62,684 nt of DNA. Origin: Hydrogenophaga sp. GTDB lineage: Bacteria > Pseudomonadota > Gammaproteobacteria > Burkholderiales > Burkholderiaceae_C. Both the position numbers and the translations under genes were made by a program. The stretch lies in NCBI GenBank assembly GCA_030696525.1, contig JAUYSB010000077.1:1-62684 (forward strand), read 5' to 3'. Below, piece after piece: positions 1 through 10,563 of the stretch. Position 1 is the stretch's first letter; every line of letters begins with the position of its first letter. A model generated the notes under the pieces. That model was not told the DNA's origin and did no database searches. It worked only from the letters and a program-made list of their open reading frames with translations.

Positions 1-1
1 C

Positions 2-379
2 ATGCCCAAGTTCTCGGCTTTTGCGCTGCTGTTCGTGATGGCCAACTGCGGCCTGCCGGGCACCGCCGGTTTTGTGGGCGAGTGGATGGTCATCCTGGCC
101 GCCGTGAAGGCCAACTTCTGGATCGGCCTGGCGGCCGCATCGGCTTTGATTTTTGGCGCCGCCTATTCGCTTTGGATGTTCAAGCGCGTGTACCTGGGCG
201 CGCCCGGCAACCACCACGTCAAGGAACTGCTGGACATCAATGGCCGTGAATTCCTGATCATGGCCCTGCTGGCCGTGGCCGTGCTCTACATGGGCATCCA
301 CCCCAAGCCCTTCACCGATGTGATGGATGGCTCGGTGGCCGAGTTGCTGCGTCATGTGGCCATCTCCAAGCTGAACTGA
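2..379 (+). CDS. nuoM: NADH-quinone oxidoreductase subunit M, C-terminal part
   Basis: This is the last ~125 residues of NuoM (ND4), an antiporter-like membrane subunit of respiratory complex I; the gene begins left of the window. The visible part carries the conserved [22 protein letters not shown] segment followed by two hydrophobic helices (about residues 32-60 and 82-98) and a short polar tail, as in the end of ND4 proteins. It is followed 25 bases later by nuoN in the same direction, the normal order at the end of a nuo operon. No start can be chosen because the gene is cut by the window edge. Confidence 0.93.
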   Translation: MPKFSAFALLFVMANCGLPGTAGFVGEWMVILAAVKANFWIGLAAASALIFGAAYSLWMFKRVYLGAPGNHHVKELLDINGREFLIMALLAVAVLYMGIHPKPFTDVMDGSVAELLRHVAISKLN

Positions 380-404
380 TCCACCCGACCAAGAGACTGA
401 AGCA

Positions 405-1889
405 ATGATTGACAAGCTGAGCTGGGTGGTCGTCTACCCCGAACTGTTGCTGCTGGCCATGGCGTGTGTGATCACGCTGGTGGACCTGTCCGTCAAGACG
501 CCCAAGCGCGGCAGCACCTATTTCCTGACCCTGCTGACGCTGGGCGCCGTGGCGGTGCTGCACGCGGTGTACGCCGGTGCCGGCCAGACCCTCATCGGTT
601 TTGGCGGCATGGTGGTGTCCGACCCCATGGGCCACTGGCTCAAGTGTTTTGCTGCCGTGGCGGTGATGGTGACCCTGGTGTATGGCCGTGGCTATGGCGC
701 CGAGCGCGACATGTTGCGCGGTGGCGAATGGTTCTCGCTGTCGCTGTTTGCGCTGCTGGGCATGTTCGTCATGATCTCGGGCCACAACTTCCTGGTCATC
801 TACATGGGCCTGGAGTTGCTCACGCTCTCGAGCTACGCGCTGGTGGCGCTCAAACGCGACGACGGCACCGCCACCGAAGCCGGCATGAAATATTTTGTGC
901 TGGGCGCGCTGGCCAGCGGCTTCCTGCTTTACGGCCTGTCCATGTTGTACGGCGCCACCGGCTCGCTGGATGTGGCCGAGGTCGTCAAGTCGGTGGCTGC
1001 GGGCACCGAGCACCGCCAGATTCTGGTGTTTGGTCTGGTCTTCATCGTGGCCGGTCTGGCGTTCAAACTCGGTGTCGTTCCCTTCCACATGTGGGTGCCC
1101 GACGTTTACCACGGCGCGCCCACCTCCATCACGCTGATGATCGGCGGCGCGCCCAAACTGGCTGCCTTTGCCATCGTCATCCGCCTGCTGGTCGAAGGCC
1201 TGCTGCCGCTGGCGGTGGACTGGCAGCAGATGCTGGCCGTGTTGTCGGTGGTGTCGCTGCTGGTGGGCAACCTGGCGGCCATCGCCCAGACCAACCTCAA
1301 GCGCATGCTGGCTTTCTCCACCATCGCGCAGATGGGCTTCATGCTGCTGGGCCTGGTGGCCGGTGTGGTGGGCGGCAATGGCGACAACATGGCCAACGCC
1401 TACAGCGCCACCATGTTCTACGTCATCACCTACGTGCTGACCACCCTGGGCACTTTCGGCGTCATCCTGTTGCTCTCGCGCAAGGGGTTCGAGTCGGAAG
1501 AGATCACCGACCTGGCCGGCCTCAACCAGCGCAGCCCGCTCTACGCGGCCGTCATGGCCGTGTGCATGTTCTCGCTGGCTGGCGTGCCGCCCATGGTGGG
1601 CTTCTACGCCAAGCTGTCGGTGCTGCAGGCGCTCATTGCTTCGTCGCAGCCGTTCTACATCGGCCTGGCGGTGTTCGCCGTGATGATGTCGCTGATCGGC
1701 GCGTTTTACTACCTGCGCCTGGTCAAGGTCATGTACTTCGATGCGCCGGCGCAGACCGCGCCCATTGAAGCCGGTCTGGACGTGCGTGCGGTCTTGTCGC
1801 TCAATGGCGCGCTGGTGCTGGTGCTGGGCATCCTGCCGGGTGGCCTGATGGCATTGTGTGGCCAGGCGATTGCCGTGCTGCTGGCCTGA
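405..1889 (+). CDS. nuoN: NADH-quinone oxidoreductase subunit N
   Basis: NuoN (ND2) is a proton-pumping membrane subunit of complex I in the inner membrane. The 494-residue product is hydrophobic throughout, with about 14 predicted helices. It carries family landmarks such as the [17 protein letters not shown] segment near residues 130-150, [20 protein letters not shown] near 220-240, and a LAGxPPMxGFYAKL segment near 395-410. Length and order after nuoM fit the family. The ATG at 405 gives the family N-terminus and lies 25 bases after the nuoM stop. The gene is presumably the last nuo gene, co-transcribed with the DUF2818 gene that follows. Confidence 0.96.
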   Translation: MIDKLSWVVVYPELLLLAMACVITLVDLSVKTPKRGSTYFLTLLTLGAVAVLHAVYAGAGQTLIGFGGMVVSDPMGHWLKCFAAVAVMVTLVYGRGYGAERDMLRGGEWFSLSLFALLGMFVMISGHNFLVIYMGLELLTLSSYALVALKRDDGTATEAGMKYFVLGALASGFLLYGLSMLYGATGSLDVAEVVKSVAAGTEHRQILVFGLVFIVAGLAFKLGVVPFHMWVPDVYHGAPTSITLMIGGAPKLAAFAIVIRLLVEGLLPLAVDWQQMLAVLSVVSLLVGNLAAIAQTNLKRMLAFSTIAQMGFMLLGLVAGVVGGNGDNMANAYSATMFYVITYVLTTLGTFGVILLLSRKGFESEEITDLAGLNQRSPLYAAVMAVCMFSLAGVPPMVGFYAKLSVLQALIASSQPFYIGLAVFAVMMSLIGAFYYLRLVKVMYFDAPAQTAPIEAGLDVRAVLSLNGALVLVLGILPGGLMALCGQAIAVLLA

Positions 1890-1906
1890 ATTTTTCTCCC
1901 CAACGC

Positions 1907-2206
1907 ATGAACACCTCCGGCGCCGTCTGGCTCGTGATCCTGGTGGCCCTGGTGGCCGCCAACCTGCCCTTCGTCAACAACCGCTGGCTGGCGGTGGGTC
2001 CGAGCACGGCCGAAAAAACCTGGTGGCAGCGCCTGTTCGAGCTCGTCGTGTTCTACCTGATGGTGGGCGGCCTGGGCCTGGCGCTGGAGCAGCACCAGGG
2101 CCAGATCTACCCTCAGGGCTGGGCGTTTTACGCCACCACAGGCGCGCTGTTCCTGACGCTGGCCTTCCCCGGTTTCGTGTGGCGCTTTCTGATGCGCCGC
2201 AACTGA
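1907..2206 (+). CDS. DUF2818 family membrane protein
   Basis: This 99-residue small membrane protein belongs to the DUF2818 family, which in betaproteobacteria is regularly found directly after nuoN. The start at 1907 (MNTSGAVWL) is chosen because it opens directly into a first hydrophobic helix (residues about 5-20). Two more helices follow near 45-62 and 72-95. It starts 17 bases after the nuoN stop, so it is probably in the nuo operon. A role in complex I assembly or stability is suggested only by context; no catalytic motif is visible. Confidence 0.85.
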   Translation: MNTSGAVWLVILVALVAANLPFVNNRWLAVGPSTAEKTWWQRLFELVVFYLMVGGLGLALEQHQGQIYPQGWAFYATTGALFLTLAFPGFVWRFLMRRN

Positions 2207-2232
2207 CGCCGCGACCCAGCGCATCTTCAGCC

Positions 2233-2829
2233 ATGTTGCCCCTGCCGCCCGCTGACGGCGACGCCCACCTGATCGAACACGCCATCGACAGCACCGAGGT
2301 GCTGCGCGGCCATTTCCTGCAGGTGAAACGCGACACCGTGCGCTTGGCCGGTGGCGAACTGGCCACCCGCGAATACGTGGTCCATCCGGGCGCCGTGATG
2401 GTCATTCCCCTGCTCGACGACGGCCGCGTGCTTCTGGAGCGGCAGTACCGTTACCCCATGCAGCGGGTGATGATCGAATTTCCGGCCGGTAAGCTCGACC
2501 CGGGCGAGGACTCGTTGGTGTGTGCCCGGCGCGAACTGCAGGAAGAAACCGGCTACACGGCCACCGAGTGGGCACGCGCCGGCGTGTTGCACCCGGTGAT
2601 TTCCTACGCCACCGAATTCATCGACATCTGGTTCGCGCGTGGCCTGGTGGCTGGCGAACGGCACCTAGATGAAGGCGAGTACCTCGACCTGTTGAGCGCC
2701 ACGCCGGCCGAGCTGCTGGACTGGTGCCGCGACGGCACGGTGACCGACGCCAAGACCCTGACCGGCGCGCTGTGGCTGCAGAACGTGTTGCGCGGCGACT
2801 GGGCCCTGGACTGGACCTCGGCCGCCTGA
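2233..2829 (+). CDS. NUDIX hydrolase, ADP-ribose pyrophosphatase type
   Basis: This is a predicted 198-residue NUDIX hydrolase that cleaves ADP-ribose or related nucleoside diphosphate sugars. A complete Nudix box is present around residues 92-114 (GKLDPGE, then REL, EE and G at the expected spacing GX5EX7REUXEEXGU), supplying the metal-binding glutamates. The upstream ExxYR and FPAGK segments match the NudF/ADPRase group. The ATG at 2233 is used because the frame upstream is non-homologous and overlaps the preceding gene. It lies 26 bases after the DUF2818 stop and may be read through from nuo. The exact substrate is inferred from the subgroup only. Confidence 0.88.
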   Translation: MLPLPPADGDAHLIEHAIDSTEVLRGHFLQVKRDTVRLAGGELATREYVVHPGAVMVIPLLDDGRVLLERQYRYPMQRVMIEFPAGKLDPGEDSLVCARRELQEETGYTATEWARAGVLHPVISYATEFIDIWFARGLVAGERHLDEGEYLDLLSATPAELLDWCRDGTVTDAKTLTGALWLQNVLRGDWALDWTSAA

Positions 2830-2858
2830 GGTTTTCCCTCAGGTCCGATAATCTGGCC

Positions 2859-3302
2859 ATGAAGGTCTTGAATCTGCGCTGCGGTGCGCAGCATGTTTTT
2901 GAAGGCTGGTTCGGGTCCGAGGCGGACTTTCAGGACCAGCACGCGCGCGGGCTGGTCAGTTGCCCGGTGTGTGGTGACGCCGTGATCGAAAAGATGTTGT
3001 CGGCGCCGCGCTTGAACCTGGGCGGCGCCGTTGCCGAAACGGCGGCACCGGCGCCTCCAGCTGGCGCGCCGACCCTGGCGCCTGACCCCCAGGCCAGGCT
3101 GTGGCGCGCCATGCGGCAAGCCATCGCCCAGGCCGAAGACGTGGGCGAACGTTTCGCCGACGAAGCCCGCCGCATGCACCAGGGCGATACCGAAGCGCGC
3201 CAGATACGCGGGCGCGCCACCATGCAGGACACGTTGGCCTTGCTGGAAGAGGGCGTGCCCGTGCTGCCCTTGCCGGCGGCGCTCAAGGAAACCCTGCAGT
3301 AG
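2859..3302 (+). CDS. DUF1178 family protein
   Basis: This 147-residue cytoplasmic protein of unknown function belongs to the DUF1178 family. The N-terminus MKVLNLRCGAQHVFEGWF is the family signature. It is followed by a CPVCG pair near residue 36, which with Cys8 could bind zinc, and by a C-terminal helical region with RxxRGxAT. The start at 2859 is fixed by the family N-terminus. A GATAAT element ends 6 bases before the ATG, so the gene may have its own near-leaderless transcript as well as read-through from the NUDIX gene. A terminator hairpin follows the stop. Confidence 0.85.
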   Translation: MKVLNLRCGAQHVFEGWFGSEADFQDQHARGLVSCPVCGDAVIEKMLSAPRLNLGGAVAETAAPAPPAGAPTLAPDPQARLWRAMRQAIAQAEDVGERFADEARRMHQGDTEARQIRGRATMQDTLALLEEGVPVLPLPAALKETLQ

Positions 3303-3307
3303 AGCCC

Positions 3308-3334
3308 GGGCCGCGCGCGATGCGGCCCCCTTTT
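3308..3334 (+). terminator. Rho-independent terminator after the DUF1178 gene
   Basis: A 7-bp perfect stem (GGGCCGC with GCGGCCC) encloses a 7-nt loop and is followed by CC and TTTT. It lies 5 bases after the DUF1178 stop and should end the nuo-NUDIX-DUF1178 transcription run. Confidence 0.7.
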
Positions 3335-3395
3335 GTCGGAACAGTCGGGTGCTTGATCCCTGCGCGAGCGTGGGTGGAACCTGGTAGAAGATGAC

Positions 3396-3412
3396 TATGC
3401 ATTTCATGCATA
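3396..3412. promoter_or_regulatory. Perfect palindrome upstream of the glutamate dehydrogenase gene
   Basis: TATGCAT-TTC-ATGCATA is a perfect 7+7 bp hyphenated palindrome. It sits 60 bases upstream of a TAGAAT-like -10 (3474-3479) and 114 bases before the gdhB start. It is AT-rich against a GC-rich background and looks like an operator for a dimeric regulator. The regulator is unknown. Confidence 0.45.
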
Positions 3413-3473
3413 ACGTCTTGGTATGGGGCCATGCAATCCTTGTCTAGGTCGGTTTTGGTGCATGTTGCGCTCC

Positions 3474-3479
3474 TAGAAT
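3474..3479 (+). promoter_or_regulatory. Possible -10 element for gdhB
   Basis: TAGAAT lies 47 bases before the chosen start of the glutamate dehydrogenase gene. No convincing -35 hexamer is found at 16-18 bp upstream, so this is tentative; an activator bound at the palindrome 3396-3412 could compensate. Confidence 0.3.
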
Positions 3480-3526
3480 GGGCGCGACCCGACCCCGCAC
3501 CCGCCACACCCGACCGGACAAAGACC

Positions 3527-6500
3527 ATGAACCCGAGCTTTCAGGACCTGTATTTCGCTGCCGCCGACCCGGAGGAAATGAGCCAACGCGCGCCCAGCAC
3601 ACTCAAGGCCCTGGCGGATGCCCACCGGGCCCTGCTGGCCGCCTGCCCCGAGGGCGAGGTGCGGGTTGATATCCTGAACCTGCCCAGCGATCCAGGCACC
3701 CATGTGGTGCAGATCGTCCACCCCGACATGCCGTTTCTGGTGGACTCGGTGAGCATGGCGGTCAACCGCAGCGGGCGCACCGTGCACTGGATCGTCCACC
3801 CTCTCTTGCGCGTGCAGCGCGATGCGAAGGGCGGCGTGGCCGGGGTTGTGGACGCGGCCCAGACTGGCGAGGCTGAAGGCCAGGTGGTGTCGTGCATCCT
3901 GGTCGAGTGCGACAGGCTGGCGGCGGACCCGCAAGGCGTTGCGCTGCGCGAGACGATAGTCGCCACGTTGCAAGATGTGCGTTTTGCCGTTCAAGACTGG
4001 CGGGCCATGCTCTCGCGGGTGCAGGTGCTCAACGCCAGCTTCACCGCGCTGGACGCGGCCGTTGCCGACGAGGCCAAAGCCTTTCTGACCTGGCTTGAGC
4101 AGGGCCACTTCACCTTTCTGGCCGCCGAAGACCATGCGCTGCAGGACGGCAAGCTGGTGCCCGTCGCCGGGAGCGCACTGGGGCTGCTCAAGGTGCCTGG
4201 CGCGCAGTCGCTGCCCACCCATGCGGCAGCGCATTTCCTCGCCAACCCCGCCCTGGTGCTGTCGACCAAGGCCATGAGCCGCTCCACCGTGCACCGCCCG
4301 GCCTGGCTCGACCTCATCAGCGTGAAACGGCTGGATGGCGCCGGTAAACTGGTGGGCGAAAGCCGCTTCCTGGGGCTGTACACCTCGGCCGCCTATGCCG
4401 CATCCGTGGAGCAGATTCCGGTGGTGCGCCAGCATGTGGCGCGTGTCATTGCCAATGCCGGCGTGGTCAAGGGTGGCCATGCGCACAAGGCCTTGCAGTC
4501 CATCCTTGAAACCTACCCGCGCGACGAGATGTTGCAGATCGACGCGGTCACCCTGCAGCAACACACCATGGGCATCCTGCGGCTGCAGGAGCGTCAGCGG
4601 GTGCGCCTCTTCGTGCGCCGCGACCCCTATGGCTGCATGGCCTCGCTGCTGGTCTATGTGCCGCGCGATGTCTACACCACCGAACTGCGCGTGAAGCTGG
4701 GGGCCTTGTTCACCCAAGCCTTCGACGCCGCCTCGGTGGAGTTCACACCCATGCTGACCGACAGCGCACTCGCGCGCATCCATTACGTTGTGCGCGCCAA
4801 AGAGCGTCTGCCGGAACAGGTGGATCTGGCGCAGCTCGAGGCCCAGGTGGCCCAGGCCTGCAAACGCTGGGTCGATGGCGTCAATGCCGAACTGCTGGCG
4901 CACAGCGGCCGGGCAGCCAGTGGGCTGCAGGTGTGGGTGGACGCTTTTCCGACCGCTTACCGTGAGGATTTTGATGCCGCCGCCGCCGCGGTCGATGCGG
5001 CCATCCTCAGTGGCCTGGGCCCCCAGCAGCCGCTGGCCCTGCACCTCTACAGCCGCCAGGGGCAGGTGCGCTTCAAGACCTACGCGACCCAGAAGATCAC
5101 CTTGTCGGACACCATGCCGGTGCTGGAGTCCATGGGCGCGCGGGTGATCGACGAACACCCCTACCACCTGGCCGGCAAGGCCTGCTGGATCCACGATTGG
5201 GGCCTGCAGTTCGACCAGCCGCTGGACGTGGCCCACCTCAAGGCGCGTTTTGAGGCCTTGTTTCTGGCCGTGTGGCGCCAGGAAGTAGAGAGCGACGCGC
5301 TCAACCGACTGGTGCTGTCCACCGAACTGGATGCCCGTGCCATCGCGGTGTTGCGCGCGTATGTGCGCTACTTCAAGCAGCTGGGTTTTGCATTCAGCCA
5401 GAGCTACATCGAAGACACGCTCAACCGCAACCCTGCCATCGCCCAAGGCCTGGCCGAGCTGTTTGCGCTGCGTTTCGACCCGGCGCGCGCCGAGCGCCGC
5501 CAGGAGCGGCTGGACGCCCATGTGCTGGCGCTGGAGGCCCAACTGGCCGATGTCGCCAGCCTGGAAGAAGACCGCGTGTTGCGTCAGTTCCTGGGCACCT
5601 TGCAGGGCACCTTGCGCACCAACGCCTACCAGCGCGACAAGGCTTGCATGAGTTTCAAGCTCAGCCCGCGCGACATCCCCAACGTGCCCGAACCCAAGCC
5701 CCTGTTCGAGATCTGGGTCTACTCGCCACGCGTCGAAGGCGTGCACCTGCGCGGCGGCAAGGTGGCTCGGGGCGGCCTGCGCTGGTCGGATCGGCGCGAG
5801 GACTTCCGTACCGAAATCCTGGGCCTGGTCAAGGCGCAGATGGTGAAGAACACGGTCATCGTGCCGGTGGGCTCCAAGGGCGGTTTTGTGCTGAAGAAGG
5901 CGCCACCGGCCAGCGACCGCGAGGCCTACCTCGCCGAAGGCGTGGCCTGCTACAAAACCTTCCTGTCCGGTCTGCTCGACATCACCGACAACCTGCTCAA
6001 GGGCGCGGTGCTGCCACCACCCGACGTGGTGCGCCACGACCAGGACGACCCCTACCTGGTGGTGGCCGCCGACAAGGGCACGGCCACCTTCAGCGACATC
6101 GCCAACGGCGTCAGTGCCGACTACGGTTTCTGGCTGGGCGACGCCTTCGCCTCGGGCGGCTCGGTGGGCTACGACCACAAGAAGATGGGCATCACCGCGC
6201 GCGGGGCCTGGGAGTCGGTCAAGCGGCACTTCCGTGGTCTGGGTGTGGACACCCAGACCCAGCCCTTCACTGTGGCCGGCATCGGCGACATGTCGGGCGA
6301 CGTGTTCGGCAACGGCATGTTGCTGTCCACCCAGATCAAGCTGGTGCTGGCCTTTGACCACCGCCACATCTTCATCGACCCGAACCCGGACGTGGCGGCC
6401 AGCTTCAAGGAGCGCGAGCGCCTGTTCAAGCTGCCCCGCTCCAGCTGGGACGACTACGACAAGGGCCTGATCAGCGAAGGCGGCGGTGTGTACCCGCGCA

Positions 6501-8131
6501 GCGCCAAGTCCATCACGCTGAGCCCGCGGGCGCGCGCCGTCATCGGTACCGAAGCCACCGCCATGGCACCCAACGAACTGCTGGGCGCCATCCTCAAGGC
6601 GCCGGTGGACCTGGTTTACAACGGCGGTATCGGCACCTACGTGAAGGCCAGCTTCGAGAGCCACGCCCAGGTGGGCGACAAGGCCGGCGACGCTTTCCGC
6701 GTCAACGGCAACGAGCTGCGCTGCAAGGTGTTCGGCGAGGGCGGCAACCTGGGCTGCACCCAGAGTGGCCGCATCGAATTTGCCCAGGCCGGGGGCCTGA
6801 TCTACACCGACGCCATCGACAACTCTGCCGGTGTGGACTGCTCCGACCACGAGGTCAACATCAAGATCCTGCTGGGTGCGGTGCAGGAGGCCGGCGGCCT
6901 CACGCTGGAGAGCCGCAACAGCTTGCTGGCCAGCATGACCGACGAGGTGGGCCAACTCGTGCTGCAGGACAACTACTACCAGACCCAGCAGATCGAACTG
7001 GCCGCCACGCGGCCCGTCTACCTGCTCGACGGCCAACAGACGCTGATGCGCTGGCTGGAACACATCGGCCTGCTCAAGCGCGCCATCGAGTTTCTGCCCA
7101 GCGACGAAGAACTGGGCAAACGCAAGCGCGAAGGTCGGGGCCTGACGCGGCCGGAAAACGCGGTGCTCATGGCCTACGCCAAGATGAACCTGTTCGACGA
7201 GCTGTGCGCCAGCAGCCTGCCCGACGATCCGTTCTACGCCCGTGTGCTCAAGATGTATTTCCCCACCGTGCTGGGCGAGCGCCATGGCGACTTCATTGCG
7301 CAGCATGCGCTCAGGCGCGAGATCGTGGCCACCTACATGACCAACACCGTGGTCAACCGTGTGGGCGCCACCTTCGTCAACTTCCTCGCCAACGAGGCGT
7401 CCTGCACGGCCGCCGAGGTGGTCAGCGCCTACACGCTGGCCCGCGAGGTGTTTGCGCTCGAGCCGATCTGGGACCGGATCGACGCGCTCGACAACAAGGT
7501 CACCACCGGATTGCAGCTGGACCTGCTCACGCAGCTCGCCACCGTGGCCCAGCGCGCCAGCCGCTGGATGTTGCGCCACCGCGGCCAGGGCGATCTGCCG
7601 ACCCTGATCGCCAAATACCGTCCGGCGGCCCAGACGCTGCGCCAGCAGGTGGCGCAGTGGCTGCCCGCTGCGGCGCGCGAGCAGTGGACAGCGGCCAGCG
7701 GCCGGCTGGTGCAGGCCGGTGTCGATGCGCAGCTGGCCGACGACCTGACCGTGCTCGATCACCTGTACCCGGTGCTCGATCTGGTGGACGTGGCCGACAA
7801 GGCCGGCAGCACACTGGAGCAAGCCGCACGGACCTATTACGCCATCGAAAACACGCTGGGTCTGGACCGCTGGCGCCAGCAGATTGGCAAGCTGCCCACC
7901 GACACCTTGTGGCAGACACAGGCCCGTGCCAGTGCGCGCGACGATGTCTATTCGATCGCCGGCCAGGTGGTGTTGTCGTTGCTCAGCCGCCAGCAGCCAC
8001 TGGCGCAATGGCAAGCGCAGCACGCCAAGGCCATCGAGCGCATCGATGTCATGTACAACGGCATTACCGGCCAATCGCCCGACCTGGCGCCGGTGTCGGT
8101 CGCGCTGCGGGAGCTGCGCCAGCTGGTCTGA
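3527..8131 (+). CDS. gdhB: NAD-specific glutamate dehydrogenase, large (180-kDa class)
   Basis: The 1534-residue product belongs to the large NAD-dependent glutamate dehydrogenases (about 1600 residues, also called L-GDH180), which oxidise L-glutamate to 2-oxoglutarate and ammonia in the cytoplasm. The N-terminal ~650 residues form the regulatory/ACT-like part. The catalytic part follows, with GGxxRWSDRxEDFRTEI near residue 750 and GSKGGFV near 780, which contains the catalytic lysine. NAD-binding glycine-rich segments follow (GGIGTYVK near 1035, FGEGGNLG near 1070). The ATG at 3527 is preferred over an in-frame start 96 bases upstream, because the upstream extension is non-homologous and would overlap the probable -10. 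The stop lies three bases from the convergent ABC transporter stop. Confidence 0.93.
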   Translation: MNPSFQDLYFAAADPEEMSQRAPSTLKALADAHRALLAACPEGEVRVDILNLPSDPGTHVVQIVHPDMPFLVDSVSMAVNRSGRTVHWIVHPLLRVQRDAKGGVAGVVDAAQTGEAEGQVVSCILVECDRLAADPQGVALRETIVATLQDVRFAVQDWRAMLSRVQVLNASFTALDAAVADEAKAFLTWLEQGHFTFLAAEDHALQDGKLVPVAGSALGLLKVPGAQSLPTHAAAHFLANPALVLSTKAMSRSTVHRPAWLDLISVKRLDGAGKLVGESRFLGLYTSAAYAASVEQIPVVRQHVARVIANAGVVKGGHAHKALQSILETYPRDEMLQIDAVTLQQHTMGILRLQERQRVRLFVRRDPYGCMASLLVYVPRDVYTTELRVKLGALFTQAFDAASVEFTPMLTDSALARIHYVVRAKERLPEQVDLAQLEAQVAQACKRWVDGVNAELLAHSGRAASGLQVWVDAFPTAYREDFDAAAAAVDAAILSGLGPQQPLALHLYSRQGQVRFKTYATQKITLSDTMPVLESMGARVIDEHPYHLAGKACWIHDWGLQFDQPLDVAHLKARFEALFLAVWRQEVESDALNRLVLSTELDARAIAVLRAYVRYFKQLGFAFSQSYIEDTLNRNPAIAQGLAELFALRFDPARAERRQERLDAHVLALEAQLADVASLEEDRVLRQFLGTLQGTLRTNAYQRDKACMSFKLSPRDIPNVPEPKPLFEIWVYSPRVEGVHLRGGKVARGGLRWSDRREDFRTEILGLVKAQMVKNTVIVPVGSKGGFVLKKAPPASDREAYLAEGVACYKTFLSGLLDITDNLLKGAVLPPPDVVRHDQDDPYLVVAADKGTATFSDIANGVSADYGFWLGDAFASGGSVGYDHKKMGITARGAWESVKRHFRGLGVDTQTQPFTVAGIGDMSGDVFGNGMLLSTQIKLVLAFDHRHIFIDPNPDVAASFKERERLFKLPRSSWDDYDKGLISEGGGVYPRSAKSITLSPRARAVIGTEATAMAPNELLGAILKAPVDLVYNGGIGTYVKASFESHAQVGDKAGDAFRVNGNELRCKVFGEGGNLGCTQSGRIEFAQAGGLIYTDAIDNSAGVDCSDHEVNIKILLGAVQEAGGLTLESRNSLLASMTDEVGQLVLQDNYYQTQQIELAATRPVYLLDGQQTLMRWLEHIGLLKRAIEFLPSDEELGKRKREGRGLTRPENAVLMAYAKMNLFDELCASSLPDDPFYARVLKMYFPTVLGERHGDFIAQHALRREIVATYMTNTVVNRVGATFVNFLANEASCTAAEVVSAYTLAREVFALEPIWDRIDALDNKVTTGLQLDLLTQLATVAQRASRWMLRHRGQGDLPTLIAKYRPAAQTLRQQVAQWLPAAAREQWTAASGRLVQAGVDAQLADDLTVLDHLYPVLDLVDVADKAGSTLEQAARTYYAIENTLGLDRWRQQIGKLPTDTLWQTQARASARDDVYSIAGQVVLSLLSRQQPLAQWQAQHAKAIERIDVMYNGITGQSPDLAPVSVALRELRQLV

Positions 8132-8134
8132 CGC

Positions 8135-9922
<1,788 letters not shown>

Positions 9923-9986
9923 GTCTTTCAGTATCGCTCAGCGCGCGCGCCCCCAAACGCGCGGTGTGCTGCGGGCCGCCCAAACG

Positions 9987-10014
9987 GCGCTGGCCCACCA
10001 GGGTGGGCCAGCGC
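9987..10014 (-). terminator. Strong hairpin after the helix-hairpin-helix gene
   Basis: A perfect 12-bp stem (GCGCTGGCCCAC with GTGGGCCAGCGC) encloses a CAGG loop. It lies 18 bases past the stop of the ComEA-like gene. Only a weak T-run (CGTTTGG) follows on the minus strand, so termination may be partial. Confidence 0.5.
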
Positions 10015-10031
10015 AGAAAGGTGGGGGTGGT

Positions 10032-10391
10032 TCAGGGTTTTTTGGCCGGCTCCGCCGCTGCCTTGGCGGCCACCGGAACCGGCTTGTCGCTTGCCTTGGC
10101 CGCAGCCGGTGCCACGGCCTTGAAGGTCTGGCCGTTCACCGTCAGGCCGTTGTCGGACAGCTTGGCGGCGTTGCCCGGGCCGATGCCGCGCACGCGGTCC
10201 ACGAAGTCGGCCCAGTCCTTGAAGGGACCGACTTTGCGCGCCTCCATGATGCGGCTGGTCGTGCCGGGGCCGATGCCCTTGACGCTGTCGAGATCGGCCG
10301 CGTTGGCGGTGTTGACGTCCACCGCGGCCATGGCGGCTGCGCTCCAGAAACCCAGCGCGGCCAGCAACAGGGCCTTGAATGCCTTTTTCAT
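10032..10391 (-). CDS. ComEA-like helix-hairpin-helix protein, exported
   Basis: The 119-residue product has a signal peptide (MKKAFKALLLAALGFWSAAAMA, cleavage after AMA) and a helix-hairpin-helix domain. That domain has two GIGPG turns, near residues 40 and 72, of the kind used for non-specific DNA binding in the ComEA family, followed by an Ala/Lys/Pro-rich tail. It may bind incoming DNA in the periplasm or act as a soluble DNA-binding factor. The start at 10391 is fixed by the signal peptide and a strong GGGAGGAG ribosome site 7-8 bases upstream. No other competence genes are nearby. Confidence 0.82.
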   Translation of the reverse strand: MKKAFKALLLAALGFWSAAAMAAVDVNTANAADLDSVKGIGPGTTSRIMEARKVGPFKDWADFVDRVRGIGPGNAAKLSDNGLTVNGQTFKAVAPAAAKASDKPVPVAAKAAAEPAKKP

Positions 10392-10411
10392 GTTGACTCC
10401 TCCCATGGGAT

Positions 10412-10448
10412 GGCGCGCTCTGCGCGCCCAGAGGGCAAAATCGCCCTC
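10412..10448 (-). promoter_or_regulatory. Tandem hairpins in the leader of the ComEA-like gene
   Basis: Two inverted repeats lie directly upstream of the ribosome site: GGCGCGC-TCT-GCGCGCC (10412-10428) and GAGGGC-AAAATC-GCCCTC (10431-10448), both perfect. In the mRNA they would form adjacent stems just before the Shine-Dalgarno sequence. A role in translation or mRNA stability is an inference. Confidence 0.35.
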
Positions 10449-10563
10449 AGCCAATGTACGGCGCTGCTCCCGGCGCGTGTGCGTGGTCGAAACGCAAAAA
10501 TGGTGTCAGCAGGCCCGGATTGAACCGGATGCGGGCTGGCGCGCAACTTAGTTTGAATTCTTC

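Noticed and set aside
3473-8074. Very long open frame antisense to the glutamate dehydrogenase gene
   Set aside because: The translation is rich in His, Gln, Gly and Arg with no recognisable domain, the usual mirror of a GC-rich coding strand. The sense frame is a complete, motif-bearing enzyme.
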